Shown here: one piece after another, positions 46,112 through 55,150 of the stretch | Position numbering within the stretch: the stretch's first letter is position 1 | How the letters are laid out: each line of letters begins with the position of its first letter | Assembly (NCBI RefSeq): GCF_015689335.1 | Contig: NZ_CP065053.1 | Location: 6,758,001 to 6,822,000 of the forward strand | Direction: 5' to 3' | Source of the DNA: Massilia antarctica | GTDB taxonomy: Bacteria > Pseudomonadota > Gammaproteobacteria > Burkholderiales > Burkholderiaceae_D | DNA length: 64,000 nucleotides | Made by a program: the position numbers and the translations under genes | The notes under the pieces: model-generated | Told to the model about the DNA's origin: nothing | The model's database searches: none | The model's input: only the letters and a program-made list of their open reading frames with translations

Positions 46112-46849
46112 ATGGGCACCACCGATCTCACCGAACAGGAATACCTCGCCAGTTACAACGTCCACGCCTTCGATGTGCCGTTGACCACTGTCGACCTGGT
46201 GATATTCACGGTCCGGGAACAGGCGCTGCATGTGCTGCTGGTGCAGCGCGGCGCGCATCCCGCCAAAGGGCAATGGGCCTTGCCCGGCGGGTTTATCGAT
46301 ATTCGGAACGACGTCGATCTGGACGCGACAGCCTTGCGCAAGCTGCGCGAAAAAACCGGGGTCATGGCGCCGTATCTGGAACAATTGCAGGGATTCGGCA
46401 GCAGCACGCGCGACCCGCGCGGCTGGTCGGCCACGTTCGCCTATTTTGCGCTGATCGGGTCAAGCGATATCGAACTGCAGCACGGAGCGGGGGCCGATGC
46501 CGCTTGCTGGCATTCCATCGGCGACGTTGGCGTCGACCTCGACCTGGCATTCGACCACGCCATGATCGTGGCTACGGCGGTGCAGCGGCTGCGTAACAAG
46601 GTCGAATACACCTCGCTTCCGGCGCATCTGCTGGCGCAGGAATTCACCTTGTCCGAGCTGCAGCGCGTGTATGAAATCGTGCTGGGGCGTCCGATCGATA
46701 AGAGCGCCTTTCGCAAACGGATCAAGGAAGGCGATTTTCTGGACGAGATTCCCGGCAAGCAGCGCCACGGCAGCAATCGCCCGGCGCAGCTATACCGCAT
46801 CCGCAGCGGCCAGCCGACCGTCTTTTTCAGCAGGACGATGGGGGCATGA
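46112..46849 (+). CDS. nrtR: NrtR-type regulator (degenerate Nudix domain plus winged helix)
   Basis: 245 residues. Of two adjacent ATGs (46109, 46112) the second has better spacing from GAGGA. The N-terminal Nudix fold has the right frame (ALPGGFIDI) but the catalytic box reads RKLREKTGV, with two of the metal-binding Glu positions changed to Lys, so it should bind but not hydrolyse its ligand. The C-terminal 80 residues are a winged helix (TLSELQRVYEIVLGRPIDKSAFRKR). In the family this fold senses ADP-ribose or related NAD products and represses NAD genes. The two operators and the neighbouring ADP-ribose enzymes fit that role. Confidence 0.85.
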   Translation: MGTTDLTEQEYLASYNVHAFDVPLTTVDLVIFTVREQALHVLLVQRGAHPAKGQWALPGGFIDIRNDVDLDATALRKLREKTGVMAPYLEQLQGFGSSTRDPRGWSATFAYFALIGSSDIELQHGAGADAACWHSIGDVGVDLDLAFDHAMIVATAVQRLRNKVEYTSLPAHLLAQEFTLSELQRVYEIVLGRPIDKSAFRKRIKEGDFLDEIPGKQRHGSNRPAQLYRIRSGQPTVFFSRTMGA

Positions 46850-46904
46850 ACGTGGCACGAGTCCTGCACGACGTTTTTCCATCCATTTCTGACTGGCCTG
46901 AGCG

Positions 46905-47319
46905 ATGAGTAAACTAGCTTGTACCTGCGGGAAAACTATCCGCGACGTCAGCGATTCGCTTCCCTACAAAGCATCGTTCCTCCCGGATGTTAACTGCAAC
47001 CCCCTTCTTTGACTGGGTTCTCGACGAGACGCAGAGTTTTGTCACGGCGGCCCTGAATGGCAGCGTTGATGAATGGCTTCTGCAAAAGGGTTACGGCCAG
47101 GGTTATGTCGATTTGAAGCTAAGCCACGGCAGTATCGTGCACGACCACATTTACTCGAAATACCTCGGTCTCTCGCGGGATATATTTGAATGCGAGGAAT
47201 GCGGACGTATCCTCGTCGAACTGAGCACCAGAAACCAGTTCACTGCGTACGCACCTGATAGCGCTACCTACAACCGCGTACTTGCCGGCGATCCGCCAGT
47301 CGACGCAGCGGATCTGTAA
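46905..47319 (+). pseudogene. Small zinc-ribbon-like protein gene with a frameshift
   Basis: The frame beginning at ATG 46905 reads MSKLACTCGKTIRDVSDSLP and ends at a TGA near 47011. The second frame continues from about 47000 with FFDWVLDETQSFVTAALNG up to 47319. Removing one C from the CCCCC run at about 47000-47004 joins them as ...DVNCNPFFDWVLDE..., giving about 137 residues with a CTCG pair and a CEECGRI pair that could bind zinc. A 110-residue product from the ATG at 46987 remains possible. Sequencing error is an alternative to mutation. Confidence 0.65.
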
Positions 47320-47362
47320 CGATCAATCCCGGGGTGGACTGCGCCGGCGTTTTGCCATTCAC

Positions 47363-48274
47363 TCATTGCTTGCCCGGTCCAATTGCCACATGCCACGCCG
47401 GCAACGACTCACGGTTGCCTTTCCACTCGTTCGGAATACCTGACAGGCCAGTATATGAGGCGACGATACCGCCCACGATCGCACACACGGTATCGCGGTC
47501 CCCGCCTGCGCTGACGGCGAGCCACAGCGCCTCCGGGTAATTATCAAGATGGTGGCTGCAGCACCAGAGTGCAAACGGCACCGTATCCTGCGCGGACATG
47601 CCGGTGCCGTTGCCAAGGATGGATACCGCAAATTGGACCGATGTGACGCTGCTGATCGACTGCGCCCGCACGATGCGCGAGCGCACCTCGCTCTGGGGCA
47701 ACAGAGTCAGCACGCTTCCCAGAAAGTCGCGCGACGTTGGCAGGGAAGCGCAGCCGCGCAGACGGGCCGCCTGCGCGGCTGCAAGGGCCACGGCGACGGC
47801 GCCAGCTTCCCCTTCGGCATGCGCATGCGTGACTTGCGCGGACAGCAGCGCTTGCTCGGCAGCCATCTCCAGATCGTCCGAGAAGAAAGCGCCCAACGGG
47901 GCCGCGCGCATGGCCGCGCCATTCCCCCACGAGCCCTGCCCTTCAAAGGTACTGCCGGCGACCACGCGCCAATGTTCACCTTCGCGAATGCGGGCCAGTA
48001 CCCGGTGCATCGACGGACCGTAGGCCCGGTCGTAATCGTAATGCCTGGCCAGGCTGGCGGCCAGCCGGTCCTGATCGATGCGGCCAAATTGAGCGAGCAT
48101 GGCTACCACCGACAGCGACATCTCCGTGTCATCGGTGTAATGTCATGGCGCCGTCGGCGACTGGCGTTCGGCAACGTGGCGGTCCGGATCGGCGAGCTGA
48201 AAAAAACACTGACCGAACGCATCCCCAACCGACAGGCCCTCAAGTGATTCAAGTGCAGGTGCTAATGGACTCAT
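47363..48274 (-). pseudogene. ADP-ribosylglycohydrolase (DraG family) interrupted by an in-frame stop
   Basis: From ATG 48274 the frame reads MSPLAPALESLEGLSVGDAFG, with the DraG-type GDA-x-G start, and continues through SPTAP, then TGA (48143-48145), then HYTDDTEMSLSVVAML. The TDDTEM motif binds the catalytic magnesium and in family members is preceded by Pro-Trp or similar, so TGA most likely replaces a Trp codon (TGG). The rest is intact to the C-terminus, with SAGGDRDTVCAIVGGIV, the second metal site. The family removes ADP-ribose from proteins. Restart at ATG 48121 would give 252 residues lacking the first metal ligands. Confidence 0.8.
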
Positions 48275-48373
48275 CAAGAATCGACCTTCATAGGACGTGA
48301 GTGGACGCTACAAACTACCCTGCATGTGAAAAGCGAACAAATTGCGCCGCCCACCATACGTTCGAGGCGGACA

Positions 48374-49144
48374 TCACAGGTTCGACAGGCGGTCACGTGG
48401 CACCCAGCCCTGAACTTTCCTTCCGCTTTTGGGATTGGTGTAGTGCGCATAGACGAAGGTACCGGAGGCCAGGCTGGCGGTCAAGCTATCGCCCGGCACG
48501 ACAAATACGCCAGGCATCGCGCAGTCAGTGTCGGGCGCGCTCAGAAACTGCAAGCGCCCGGGTCCCTTGACGCGGCTGGCAAGCGGCGCGCTCACCGGCC
48601 CGGCATTTTTCTGGGCCAAAAACCCGACTGCGCCGCACAGGCTAGGCGATTCAAACGCCAGGATGACGTCATCGCCCTGCCACTGATAGCTTTCCACGCC
48701 GGTTTGCCGGTCCGCCGGATTGTTCAGATGAACCACCGGCGCGGCCCCGGACATGCCGGCACCGCCAAGATCGCGGCATTGTCCGAATTCCTTCGATACC
48801 TTCGGCGCGCCGTCCGACAGTTCCAGCAGCAGATAGGAATGGTGGCAATGCAGCCCAGGGCGACTGGCTTGCACGATAATGTATTCGCGCTCCGCCATGG
48901 AAGTGATGCGAAACAGGGATGCGCTGTCCGCGCCGATGGTCGCGATTTTCTTGCCGTCAACGAGGATGTGCGCGGCATCCGCAACCGTGCCGACTTCCAC
49001 CCTGCCATGGCGCGCCTCGATACTGGCCGTGGTGGCCGGTGCCGCCGCCAAGGCCGACAGCGGAGCGAACAAGATCGCGGCCGTCAGTTTTTTGGTCAGT
49101 TTTTTGATGTGTGTATTGATCACGTATGTGCCCAAAAAGTACAC
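48374..49144 (-). CDS. Hypothetical secreted protein with SH3-like C-terminus
   Basis: About 256 residues from GTG 49144, or 249 from GTG 49123. A basic N-terminus and a hydrophobic stretch ending SALAAA form a signal peptide. Four cysteines (LHCHH, GQCRDL, SLCGAV, TDCAMP) suit periplasmic disulfides. The end TFVYAHYTNPKSGRKVQGWVPRDRLSNL looks like a bacterial SH3 fold, which often binds cell-wall peptide. No specific function is recognised. Confidence 0.65.
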   Translation of the reverse strand: MYFLGTYVINTHIKKLTKKLTAAILFAPLSALAAAPATTASIEARHGRVEVGTVADAAHILVDGKKIATIGADSASLFRITSMAEREYIIVQASRPGLHCHHSYLLLELSDGAPKVSKEFGQCRDLGGAGMSGAAPVVHLNNPADRQTGVESYQWQGDDVILAFESPSLCGAVGFLAQKNAGPVSAPLASRVKGPGRLQFLSAPDTDCAMPGVFVVPGDSLTASLASGTFVYAHYTNPKSGRKVQGWVPRDRLSNL

Positions 49145-49274
49145 CGTATTCTATCAGTCGTGCGAACGCCGGCCCGCGCTCGGTTCACTTGCGTATCCCA
49201 ACGCACGCACCATGGCCATGGGATAGATTATGATTAGCCCACAATAATTATCGAATTCATATCGCCAATCTCCT

Positions 49275-50333
49275 ATGCACCAATACACCCTCCAGCAAAA
49301 ATCGTTTCTGCTTCTTCTCGCCCTGGTCACCATCGGCTTCGGCTGGATCCTGGCGCCCTATGCCGGCGCCGTGTTCTGGGGCGTGGTGCTGGCGATCCTG
49401 TTCGCGCCCCTGAACCGCTGGCTGCTCAAGAAGACCAACAACAAACCCAACCTGGCTGCCTTCCTGACCCTGCTCTCGATCGTGGTCATGGTGATTTTGC
49501 CGCTGTCGCTGGTCGCGGTGTCCCTGGTCGACCAGGCCGCCGGCGTCTACGAGTTGGTGCGCTCCGGCGACCTGAGCGTGGGTACCTACTTCAAGAAAAT
49601 CATGAGCGCGCTGCCGCACTGGGCCGTCAATCTGCTGGAACGTTTCGACCTGTCCACCCTGTCGAAGCTGCAGCAGAAAATGACGGAAGGCGCTTCCCAG
49701 GTCAGCCAGACCGTCGCGCGCCAGGCCATCCATGTGGGCAGTTACACCGTCGACCTGATGGTCAGCATGTGCATCATGCTGTACCTGCTGTACTTCCTGC
49801 TGCGTGACGGCCAGGCGCTCGCCGCGCGTATCAAGGGGGCCGTTCCGCTGAGCCGCAAATATAAACAGCGCCTGTTCAACAATTTCACCGCCGTGACCCG
49901 CGCTACCGTCAAGGGCAATATCCTGGTCGCGATCGCGCAGGGTGCGCTCGGCGGCCTGATTTTCTGGTTCCTGGACGTGCAGGCGCCGGTGCTGTGGGCC
50001 GTGGTGATGGCGTTCCTGTCGCTGCTGCCAGCAGTCGGGGCCGCGCTGGTATGGGCGCCAGTCGCCATCTATTTCCTGGCCACCGGATCGATCTGGGAAG
50101 GTGTCGTGCTGAGCGCTTTCGGCGTGCTTGTGATCGGACTGGTCGACAATATCCTGCGCCCTATCCTGGTGGGCAAGGACACCAAGATGCCAGACTATGT
50201 GGTGCTGCTTTCCACCGTGGGCGGCATGGCGCTGTTCGGTTTGAATGGTTTCGTCATCGGACCCGTGGTGGCGGCGCTGTTCATCGCGGCGTGGGACCTG
50301 TTTGCCTCGGCCAGCGAGTTCCACACCGATTAA
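49275..50333 (+). CDS. AI-2E family transporter (PerM-like permease)
   Basis: 352 residues with about eight membrane spans in the layout of the AI-2E/UPF0118 family. Helical pairs sit at the start (LLLLALVTIGFGWILAPYAG) and there is the family's conserved GxxxG-rich end (GLVDNILRPILVGKDTKMPDYVVLLSTVGGMALFGLNGFVIGP). Family members have been described as autoinducer-2 exporters or sodium/proton antiporters; the substrate is not predictable. It stands alone, convergent to the response regulator/kinase operon. Confidence 0.85.
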   Translation: MHQYTLQQKSFLLLLALVTIGFGWILAPYAGAVFWGVVLAILFAPLNRWLLKKTNNKPNLAAFLTLLSIVVMVILPLSLVAVSLVDQAAGVYELVRSGDLSVGTYFKKIMSALPHWAVNLLERFDLSTLSKLQQKMTEGASQVSQTVARQAIHVGSYTVDLMVSMCIMLYLLYFLLRDGQALAARIKGAVPLSRKYKQRLFNNFTAVTRATVKGNILVAIAQGALGGLIFWFLDVQAPVLWAVVMAFLSLLPAVGAALVWAPVAIYFLATGSIWEGVVLSAFGVLVIGLVDNILRPILVGKDTKMPDYVVLLSTVGGMALFGLNGFVIGPVVAALFIAAWDLFASASEFHTD

Positions 50334-50370
50334 ACGGCAGGCTGCAAGCCGCGGGTGGCGCCTGGACGCA

Positions 50371-50841
50371 TCAGTCGTCCGCCTTCGGGTGCCAGCGCTG
50401 CAGCGGCGGCTCCGGCGCGGTGAGCGCTTGCAGGCGCTTGTACAGCAGGCTGGTTTCCAGCAGATTGCAGATGCGTAGCATCGTCTCGATCAGGTCGAAC
50501 GGCTTGGTCAGGAAATCCTTGGCCCCCAGCGACAGTGCGCGCCGTCTGGCTTCCTGGGTCACGTCGGCGCTGATGACCATCACCGGACGAAACTCGTCGG
50601 GCGGCGTGCGGCGCGCCAGTTGTTCCAGGACCGCGTAACCGTCCAGGTCCGGCATCATCAGGTCGAGCAGCACCAGGTCGGGATCGAACGCCGTCACCAG
50701 ATCGAGCGTGCGACGCGGATCGGTGGTGCTGATGACATTGCGAAACCCTTCTCCCGCCAGCATGTCTTCGAGGATGTTGACGTTCTCTATTTTGTCGTCG
50801 ACAATCAGGAGCCGCATGGCAAGCAGGTCGGAAATATTCAT
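50371..50841 (-). CDS. Response regulator (receiver domain, short C-terminal helix)
   Basis: 156 residues from ATG 50841, which overlaps the kinase stop by four bases. The receiver domain shows LLIVDDKIEN, LVLLDLMMPDLDG and TKPFDL. The tail LLETSLLYKRLQALTAPEPPLQRW is helical with no output domain. It is a close relative of the receiver at 32295-33125 (both share the pattern ISTT-DPR and KPFDL...LLYRRL/LLYKRL), but here the PAS domain is missing. Probably receives phosphate from the coupled hybrid kinase. Confidence 0.85.
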   Translation of the reverse strand: MNISDLLAMRLLIVDDKIENVNILEDMLAGEGFRNVISTTDPRRTLDLVTAFDPDLVLLDLMMPDLDGYAVLEQLARRTPPDEFRPVMVISADVTQEARRRALSLGAKDFLTKPFDLIETMLRICNLLETSLLYKRLQALTAPEPPLQRWHPKADD

Positions 50842-52769
50842 GGCAGCAATCGGTCCAAAGTAGCAAAAAACAGGCTCACGTCGAGCGGCTTGGTCAGGTA
50901 GTCGGCGGCGCCGGCGGCCAGTGCGCCGGCAATGGTCGCTGGCAAAGCGTCGGCGCTGACCATCACCACCGGCATCTGGCACAATCCGGCCGAGGCGCGC
51001 AGCTGTGCGAGCAAGGCGAGTCCGGATACGTCGGGCAGATGCAGGTCCAGCAGCACCAGGTCGGGCGCGTGACGTTGCGCCAGCTCCAGGCCCTCGCTGC
51101 CGGTGGACGCGCTGAGCAAGGTGATGTTGGGGCGCCGCGCCAGCAGGATCTCGACCAGCGCCAGATTGGAAGACTGATCCTCGATATACAGCACGGTACA
51201 GGCGCGTTGTGACGGCGCCGCCGCCATGCTGGCCGGCCGCGGCGCGAGCGCATGGCCCGGCGCGGCGCTCAGCGGCAGCTCGACCCGGAAGGTGCTGCCC
51301 TGCCCCAGCGTACTCTCCATCCCGATGTCGCCGCCCATTGCGCGCACCATCTGCAGCGACACCGCCAGCCCCAGGCCGGTGCCCTCGCCGGGACGGCGTT
51401 CGGCGCCCAGCCGGTCGAACGGCGTGAACAGGCGCGCTTGCAGGGAGGGATCGATGCCCGGTCCGTTGTCGCTCACGCCAATGCGCGCACGGCCAGCATC
51501 GGCCTCGACCCGCAGCGATACGGTCCCGTTCGGATGGTTGTACTTGACCGCGTTCGACAGCAGATTGAGCATCACCTGCAGCAAGCGCTTGCGGTCGGCC
51601 AGCACGTGCACGCCGGATGCCGGCGCCGGGGCGGCCAGGGTCACGCCGCGCTCGCCGGCCATGGGCGCGATCAGGGCCAGCGCCTCGCGCAGCAGGCTGT
51701 CGACCTCGACCGGCACGGGATCGAGGTCGAGATGGCCGGTTTCGATGCGCGCGATATCGAGCACTTCGTTGATCAGCGCCAGCAGGTGACGGCCGCCTTT
51801 GAGGATATGGCCGACATGCTCGCGCTCGGCCGGGGTGGTCAGCTCGCGCTCAAGCAACTGGGCAAAACCCAGGATCGCGTTCAGCGGCGTGCGCAGTTCA
51901 TGGCTGGTGCGCGACAGAAATTCGGTCTTGGCCTTGCTGGCGCGTTCGGCTTCGCGATAGGCTTGCTCGGCGTCGGCGCTGCGGGCCGCCAGCAAGGTGC
52001 TGGCATGCGCCATCCGGGCTGCCAGCTGGCCCAGTTCATCGGTGGCGGGGGCGATCGGCGCCAGCGGCGCGCCGCGCGCCAGCCGCTCCGCGTTATCGGC
52101 CAGGTCGCGCACGCGGCGCCCGATGCCGGTTGAAAACAGCAGCACCACGACGAGCGCGCCCAGCACCCCGGCCGCGCTGGCAACGCCGGTGGCGATCATG
52201 GTGCGCGTGTAGACCTGGTCGGCGAAGCGCTCGCTCTCGCGCCGCAGCACGTCTTCGCGCGCCAGCATGGCATCGATGTGGCCGCGCAGTTCGTCCAGCA
52301 CCACCTTGTTCGATACCAGGATAGGCACCAAGGTCGCCGCCGGCGTGGTGTTGCCGAGGCCGACCAGTTCGCTCAAGCCTTCGCTTTTCCGGGCGGCCAG
52401 GGCCGCTACCTGGTCGAGCAAGGCGCGCTGCCGCGGATCGCGAATCTGCCCGCGCAGCCGGCGCAAGGTGCGCGGCAGCTCGGTTTCGGCAATCCGGTAG
52501 CGTTCCAGGAAATTCGACCGCCCCGTCAACAGGTAGCCGCGCACGCCAGTGGCGGCCTCGGCCAGCAAAGTATGGACTTCCTGGATGTCGTGCTGGATCT
52601 GCAAGGTGCGCTGCACGCCCTGCTGGGCGCGGCGGCTTTCGGCCCCCATCAGGTAGCCGGAGGCGAGCGCGCCGAGCAGGATCACCAGCGGCACCGCGAT
52701 CAGCACCAGGCCCTTGATGCGCAGGGAGCGGTTCGACCACCACTGGGACCAGCCCGCCAGCGCGCTCAT
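50838..52769 (-). CDS. Hybrid sensor histidine kinase (CHASE3-HAMP-HisKA-HATPase-REC)
   Basis: 643 residues. Membrane span about 15-37, a CHASE3-like periplasmic helical sensor (about 40-185, with EAATGVRGYLLTG), second span (about 190-212), HAMP (212-265), dimerisation domain SHELRTPLN (His290), ATPase domain NLLSNAVKYN/DNGPGI/GEGTGLGL and C-terminal receiver VLLDLHLPD (Asp575). Its start overlaps the stop of the LuxR-type gene and its stop overlaps the start of the receiver gene, so the three are translated as one unit. Confidence 0.88.
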   Translation of the reverse strand: MSALAGWSQWWSNRSLRIKGLVLIAVPLVILLGALASGYLMGAESRRAQQGVQRTLQIQHDIQEVHTLLAEAATGVRGYLLTGRSNFLERYRIAETELPRTLRRLRGQIRDPRQRALLDQVAALAARKSEGLSELVGLGNTTPAATLVPILVSNKVVLDELRGHIDAMLAREDVLRRESERFADQVYTRTMIATGVASAAGVLGALVVVLLFSTGIGRRVRDLADNAERLARGAPLAPIAPATDELGQLAARMAHASTLLAARSADAEQAYREAERASKAKTEFLSRTSHELRTPLNAILGFAQLLERELTTPAEREHVGHILKGGRHLLALINEVLDIARIETGHLDLDPVPVEVDSLLREALALIAPMAGERGVTLAAPAPASGVHVLADRKRLLQVMLNLLSNAVKYNHPNGTVSLRVEADAGRARIGVSDNGPGIDPSLQARLFTPFDRLGAERRPGEGTGLGLAVSLQMVRAMGGDIGMESTLGQGSTFRVELPLSAAPGHALAPRPASMAAAPSQRACTVLYIEDQSSNLALVEILLARRPNITLLSASTGSEGLELAQRHAPDLVLLDLHLPDVSGLALLAQLRASAGLCQMPVVMVSADALPATIAGALAAGAADYLTKPLDVSLFFATLDRLLP

Positions 52770-53539
52770 GGGCTGGTCGCGCCGGAATGGCCGAAGCCGA
52801 GTTCGACCGCGCGGGCGGCGACCTGGGTGCGGTCGGCCAGGCCGAACTTGTGGATGATGCGCTCCACATGCACCTTCACCGTGCCGGGCGCGATGCCCAG
52901 GCGCAGGGCGATGTCGGCATTGGTCAATCCGTGCGGCAGCAGGCCCAGCACCTCGAGCTCGCGCGGCGTGAGCGGGGTGAGCAGCTTGGCCGATTGCGCG
53001 GCCGGCACCGTCGCCCGCGCAGCGCCGTGCGGCAAGGCCGAGGCCAGCATGCTGGCCAGGGTGGACAAGGCCGCCAGGTCGGCCTCGCCGGGAACCGGCA
53101 GCGGGCGGCGGCTGGCCAGTTGCAGCACACCCAGCGCGCGCCCGGCCGAACGCAGGGGGAACAGCAGTTCGATGCCGGCCATCGCCCCGGCCGGCAGCAG
53201 CATGCGGCTGATGCTGTTGCGCCGGACCAGTACGCCAGCGTCATCCTTGAGGCCGGCCGCCAGGGCGCCTTGCGCGGGAAAACGCATGCCCGCCGGCAGT
53301 ACCTCGCCGCGCGCAGCCTGCACGCGCAGCGCGCCGTTGTCGTCGGCCAGCACGCTGCCGCAGTCGAAAGCGCAAAACGCCAGGGCAAAGCCGAGCATCG
53401 CGTCGAGCGCGGTGGCGGGCTCGCGCGCGGCGAGCGCCTGGCCAGCCTCGTGCAGCAGGCGCAGGCGGGCGGTATTGGCTTGCTGCTCGCGGTAGTGCTC
53501 GCGCAGGGTGTGGGCGGAGGGAGAAGAGGTGCGGGGCAT
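52766..53539 (-). CDS. LuxR-family regulator with GAF domain
   Basis: 257 residues. A GAF-type sensory domain (about 25-165) is followed by the LuxR/NarL helix-turn-helix (about 190-250: LTPRELEVLGLLPHGLTNADIALRLGIAPGTVKVHVERII). No receiver domain is present, so it responds to a ligand or protein rather than by phosphorylation. It heads the LuxR/hybrid kinase/receiver operon, and overlaps the kinase gene by four bases. Confidence 0.82.
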   Translation of the reverse strand: MPRTSSPSAHTLREHYREQQANTARLRLLHEAGQALAAREPATALDAMLGFALAFCAFDCGSVLADDNGALRVQAARGEVLPAGMRFPAQGALAAGLKDDAGVLVRRNSISRMLLPAGAMAGIELLFPLRSAGRALGVLQLASRRPLPVPGEADLAALSTLASMLASALPHGAARATVPAAQSAKLLTPLTPRELEVLGLLPHGLTNADIALRLGIAPGTVKVHVERIIHKFGLADRTQVAARAVELGFGHSGATSP

Positions 53540-53671
53540 AGGCGCAGTATATGCCGAACGGCAGAGCTCTGGCTAGGCCTGGCGGCGGACGGCAAGGCGC
53601 CGGCGGCGGGCGATAGTGCGTCTGTCGCAGCAAACAATGCGCCATCCACATTGACTTAACAGGAGAATTTC

Positions 53672-54166
53672 ATGAACAAACTGATCCTTGCCGCTTCCCT
53701 CTTCGCTTGCAGCCTTGCCTATGCCAAGGAGCCGCCGCGGGTGTACGGCAACGAAGCCGTCGCGCCCGTCACCAAACAGGAGCGCGAGATCGCCGGCCTG
53801 TTCGACCGCTGGAACGCCGCGCTGGGCACAGGAAAAGCGGAGGAAGTAGTCAAGCTGTATCACCCGAAGGCGGTCTTGCAGCCGACCGTGTCGAACCAGG
53901 TGAGGACCACGGCGGCGGAAATCGAGGACTATTTCGTGCACTTCCTGGAACTGAAGCCGCACGGCATGATCAACTCCCGTCATATTCAGATGCTGAGCAG
54001 GGACAGTGCCGTGGACAGCGGCGTGTACACCTTTGACATCGTCAAGGATGGCAAGCCGGCCAAGGTGCAGGCGCGATATACCTTCGTGTACAAGAAGCTG
54101 GGGAAGGAATGGCTGATTCTGAAGCACCATTCATCGGCGATGCCGGAACAGGTGGCGCTGCACTGA
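53672..54166 (+). CDS. Secreted NTF2-like protein (CaMKII association domain/SnoaL-like)
   Basis: 164 residues with a short signal peptide (MNKLILAASLFACSLAYAK). The mature part is a single NTF2-like domain of the calcium/calmodulin-kinase-association type: EIAGLFDRWNAALGTGKAEEVVKLYHPKAVLQPT and an end strand GKEWLILKHHSSAMPE. Bacterial members are often annotated 'SgcJ/EcaC family oxidoreductase'; none of the catalytic roles is established here. AGGAG lies before the ATG. Confidence 0.75.
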   Translation: MNKLILAASLFACSLAYAKEPPRVYGNEAVAPVTKQEREIAGLFDRWNAALGTGKAEEVVKLYHPKAVLQPTVSNQVRTTAAEIEDYFVHFLELKPHGMINSRHIQMLSRDSAVDSGVYTFDIVKDGKPAKVQARYTFVYKKLGKEWLILKHHSSAMPEQVALH

Positions 54167-54301
54167 AGCGGCGACTGCCGGGGGCCTGACGAAAGCAGGC
54201 CTATAGCCGGGCCTACAGAACGATCGTGGGCATAAAAATCCTGAAACCGGCTTCAGACACCGCGCCCGGCACATGCATCGAGCGCGCGGCCGTTGCACCC
54301 T

Positions 54302-54592
54302 TTAAGAGAGCCCTTGGGCCAAGAGGACAACGCCGTCGGAGCCGGATTTTCTGTCGATGGCGATTTCCAGGTACTCGGGAGACTGAGCCCACTCATGAAA
54401 AGAGCCCTCATCAGGGAAAGACATCAAAATCACTTTTTCCCGGTCCCAGGGGCCTTCCACTACCTGGGGGCTTGCATCGGCCGCAAGCAGGCTTCCTTTA
54501 AATCGCCCAAAGACCTCCATGAAGCGAGCTTGATATCGATTGTAAGTGTCCAGATTGGTAATCGAAATCTGTGCGATTGCGTAGACCGTCAT
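54302..54592 (-). CDS. DUF1330 family protein
   Basis: 96 residues from ATG 54592; a second ATG two codons earlier is too close to the AGAGGA RBS. The protein resembles DUF1330: YAIAQISITNLDTYNRYQ, the central LLAADASPQVVEG, and FPDEGSFHEWAQSPEY near the end. This is a dimeric alpha-beta-barrel (EthD/ABM-like) fold of unknown activity. It is followed by a gene-poor stretch of about 250 bases. Confidence 0.75.
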   Translation of the reverse strand: MTVYAIAQISITNLDTYNRYQARFMEVFGRFKGSLLAADASPQVVEGPWDREKVILMSFPDEGSFHEWAQSPEYLEIAIDRKSGSDGVVLLAQGLS

Positions 54593-54728
54593 GGTCATTC
54601 CTCTATAAACGCGGCGCGGAGCCGGGGTGTGTAAAAAAAATGGCGGAGATCGCGCCTTGCTTTGCTCGCGTGAACGAACCTTTTGCCGTCATGCCTCAGT
54701 GTTGGCCCGCCAGGAATGGCGCAGCCGC

Positions 54729-54902
54729 CTAAGAGCCGGCCTTGAGTGCAAAATGCGTCCACATACCCCCAGGAAGATCGGCCACATCGAAGAAAAGACT
54801 CATGGGACTGGCCAGGCCAATGACAGCAAACGTCGTGACAGCCGCGAAGAATGCGGTTCGTGCGTACAGCGATGTGTAAAGAAGGACTTGTCCGAGCCGT
54901 CA
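54729..54902 (-). pseudogene. Possible remnant of a small membrane protein gene
   Basis: A frame lacking any good start reads VLLYTSLYARTAFFAAVTTF, then GLASPMSLFFDVADLPGGMW and ends at a TAG (54729-54731). Its composition is that of a short membrane protein, but an upstream in-frame stop leaves no N-terminus. On the opposite strand the ATPase remnant begins at the same place. Weak evidence; it could be chance. Confidence 0.25.
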
Positions 54903-55150
54903 TCATACGCGAATGCCTGGCTTCGAACGGCAGCTATGCGGATGGGACTGTCGACAAATTTTTCACCCGGTTCGATTCGAAGGTCGCGCAGGAGCGACCG
55001 GACTTCCTATTCACGGCGGCGGCTCAAACCGCTACGCTTGAGAGAACGCTCAAGGGACTACTTGGCGATAACGGAGCGGGCGCCAATGTTACGGTAATTG
55101 ACCTGAGCGACCCGCCCTTCGAAGTGCGAAGCATTACGGTCTCTCTCATT
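54851..55150 (+). pseudogene. C-terminal fragment of a HerA/DUF87-type ATPase
   Basis: The frame KVAQERPDFLFTAAAQTATL, then GDNGAGANVTVIDLSDPPFEV and RSITVSLIS resembles the middle-to-late part of HerA-like ATP-binding proteins (the NVTVIDLSG-PFEV-SI-VSLI pattern). The Walker region and the protein's start are missing, and similarity stops after SLIS, where an AT-rich sequence begins. It is best read as the relic of a larger ATPase gene, possibly from a defence or conjugation island. The following AT-rich part (55150-55320) holds no gene. Confidence 0.55.

Noticed and set aside
54627..55097. 156-codon frame across the HerA relic
   Set aside because: Out of frame with the ATPase-like stretch and without any resemblance or start signal.
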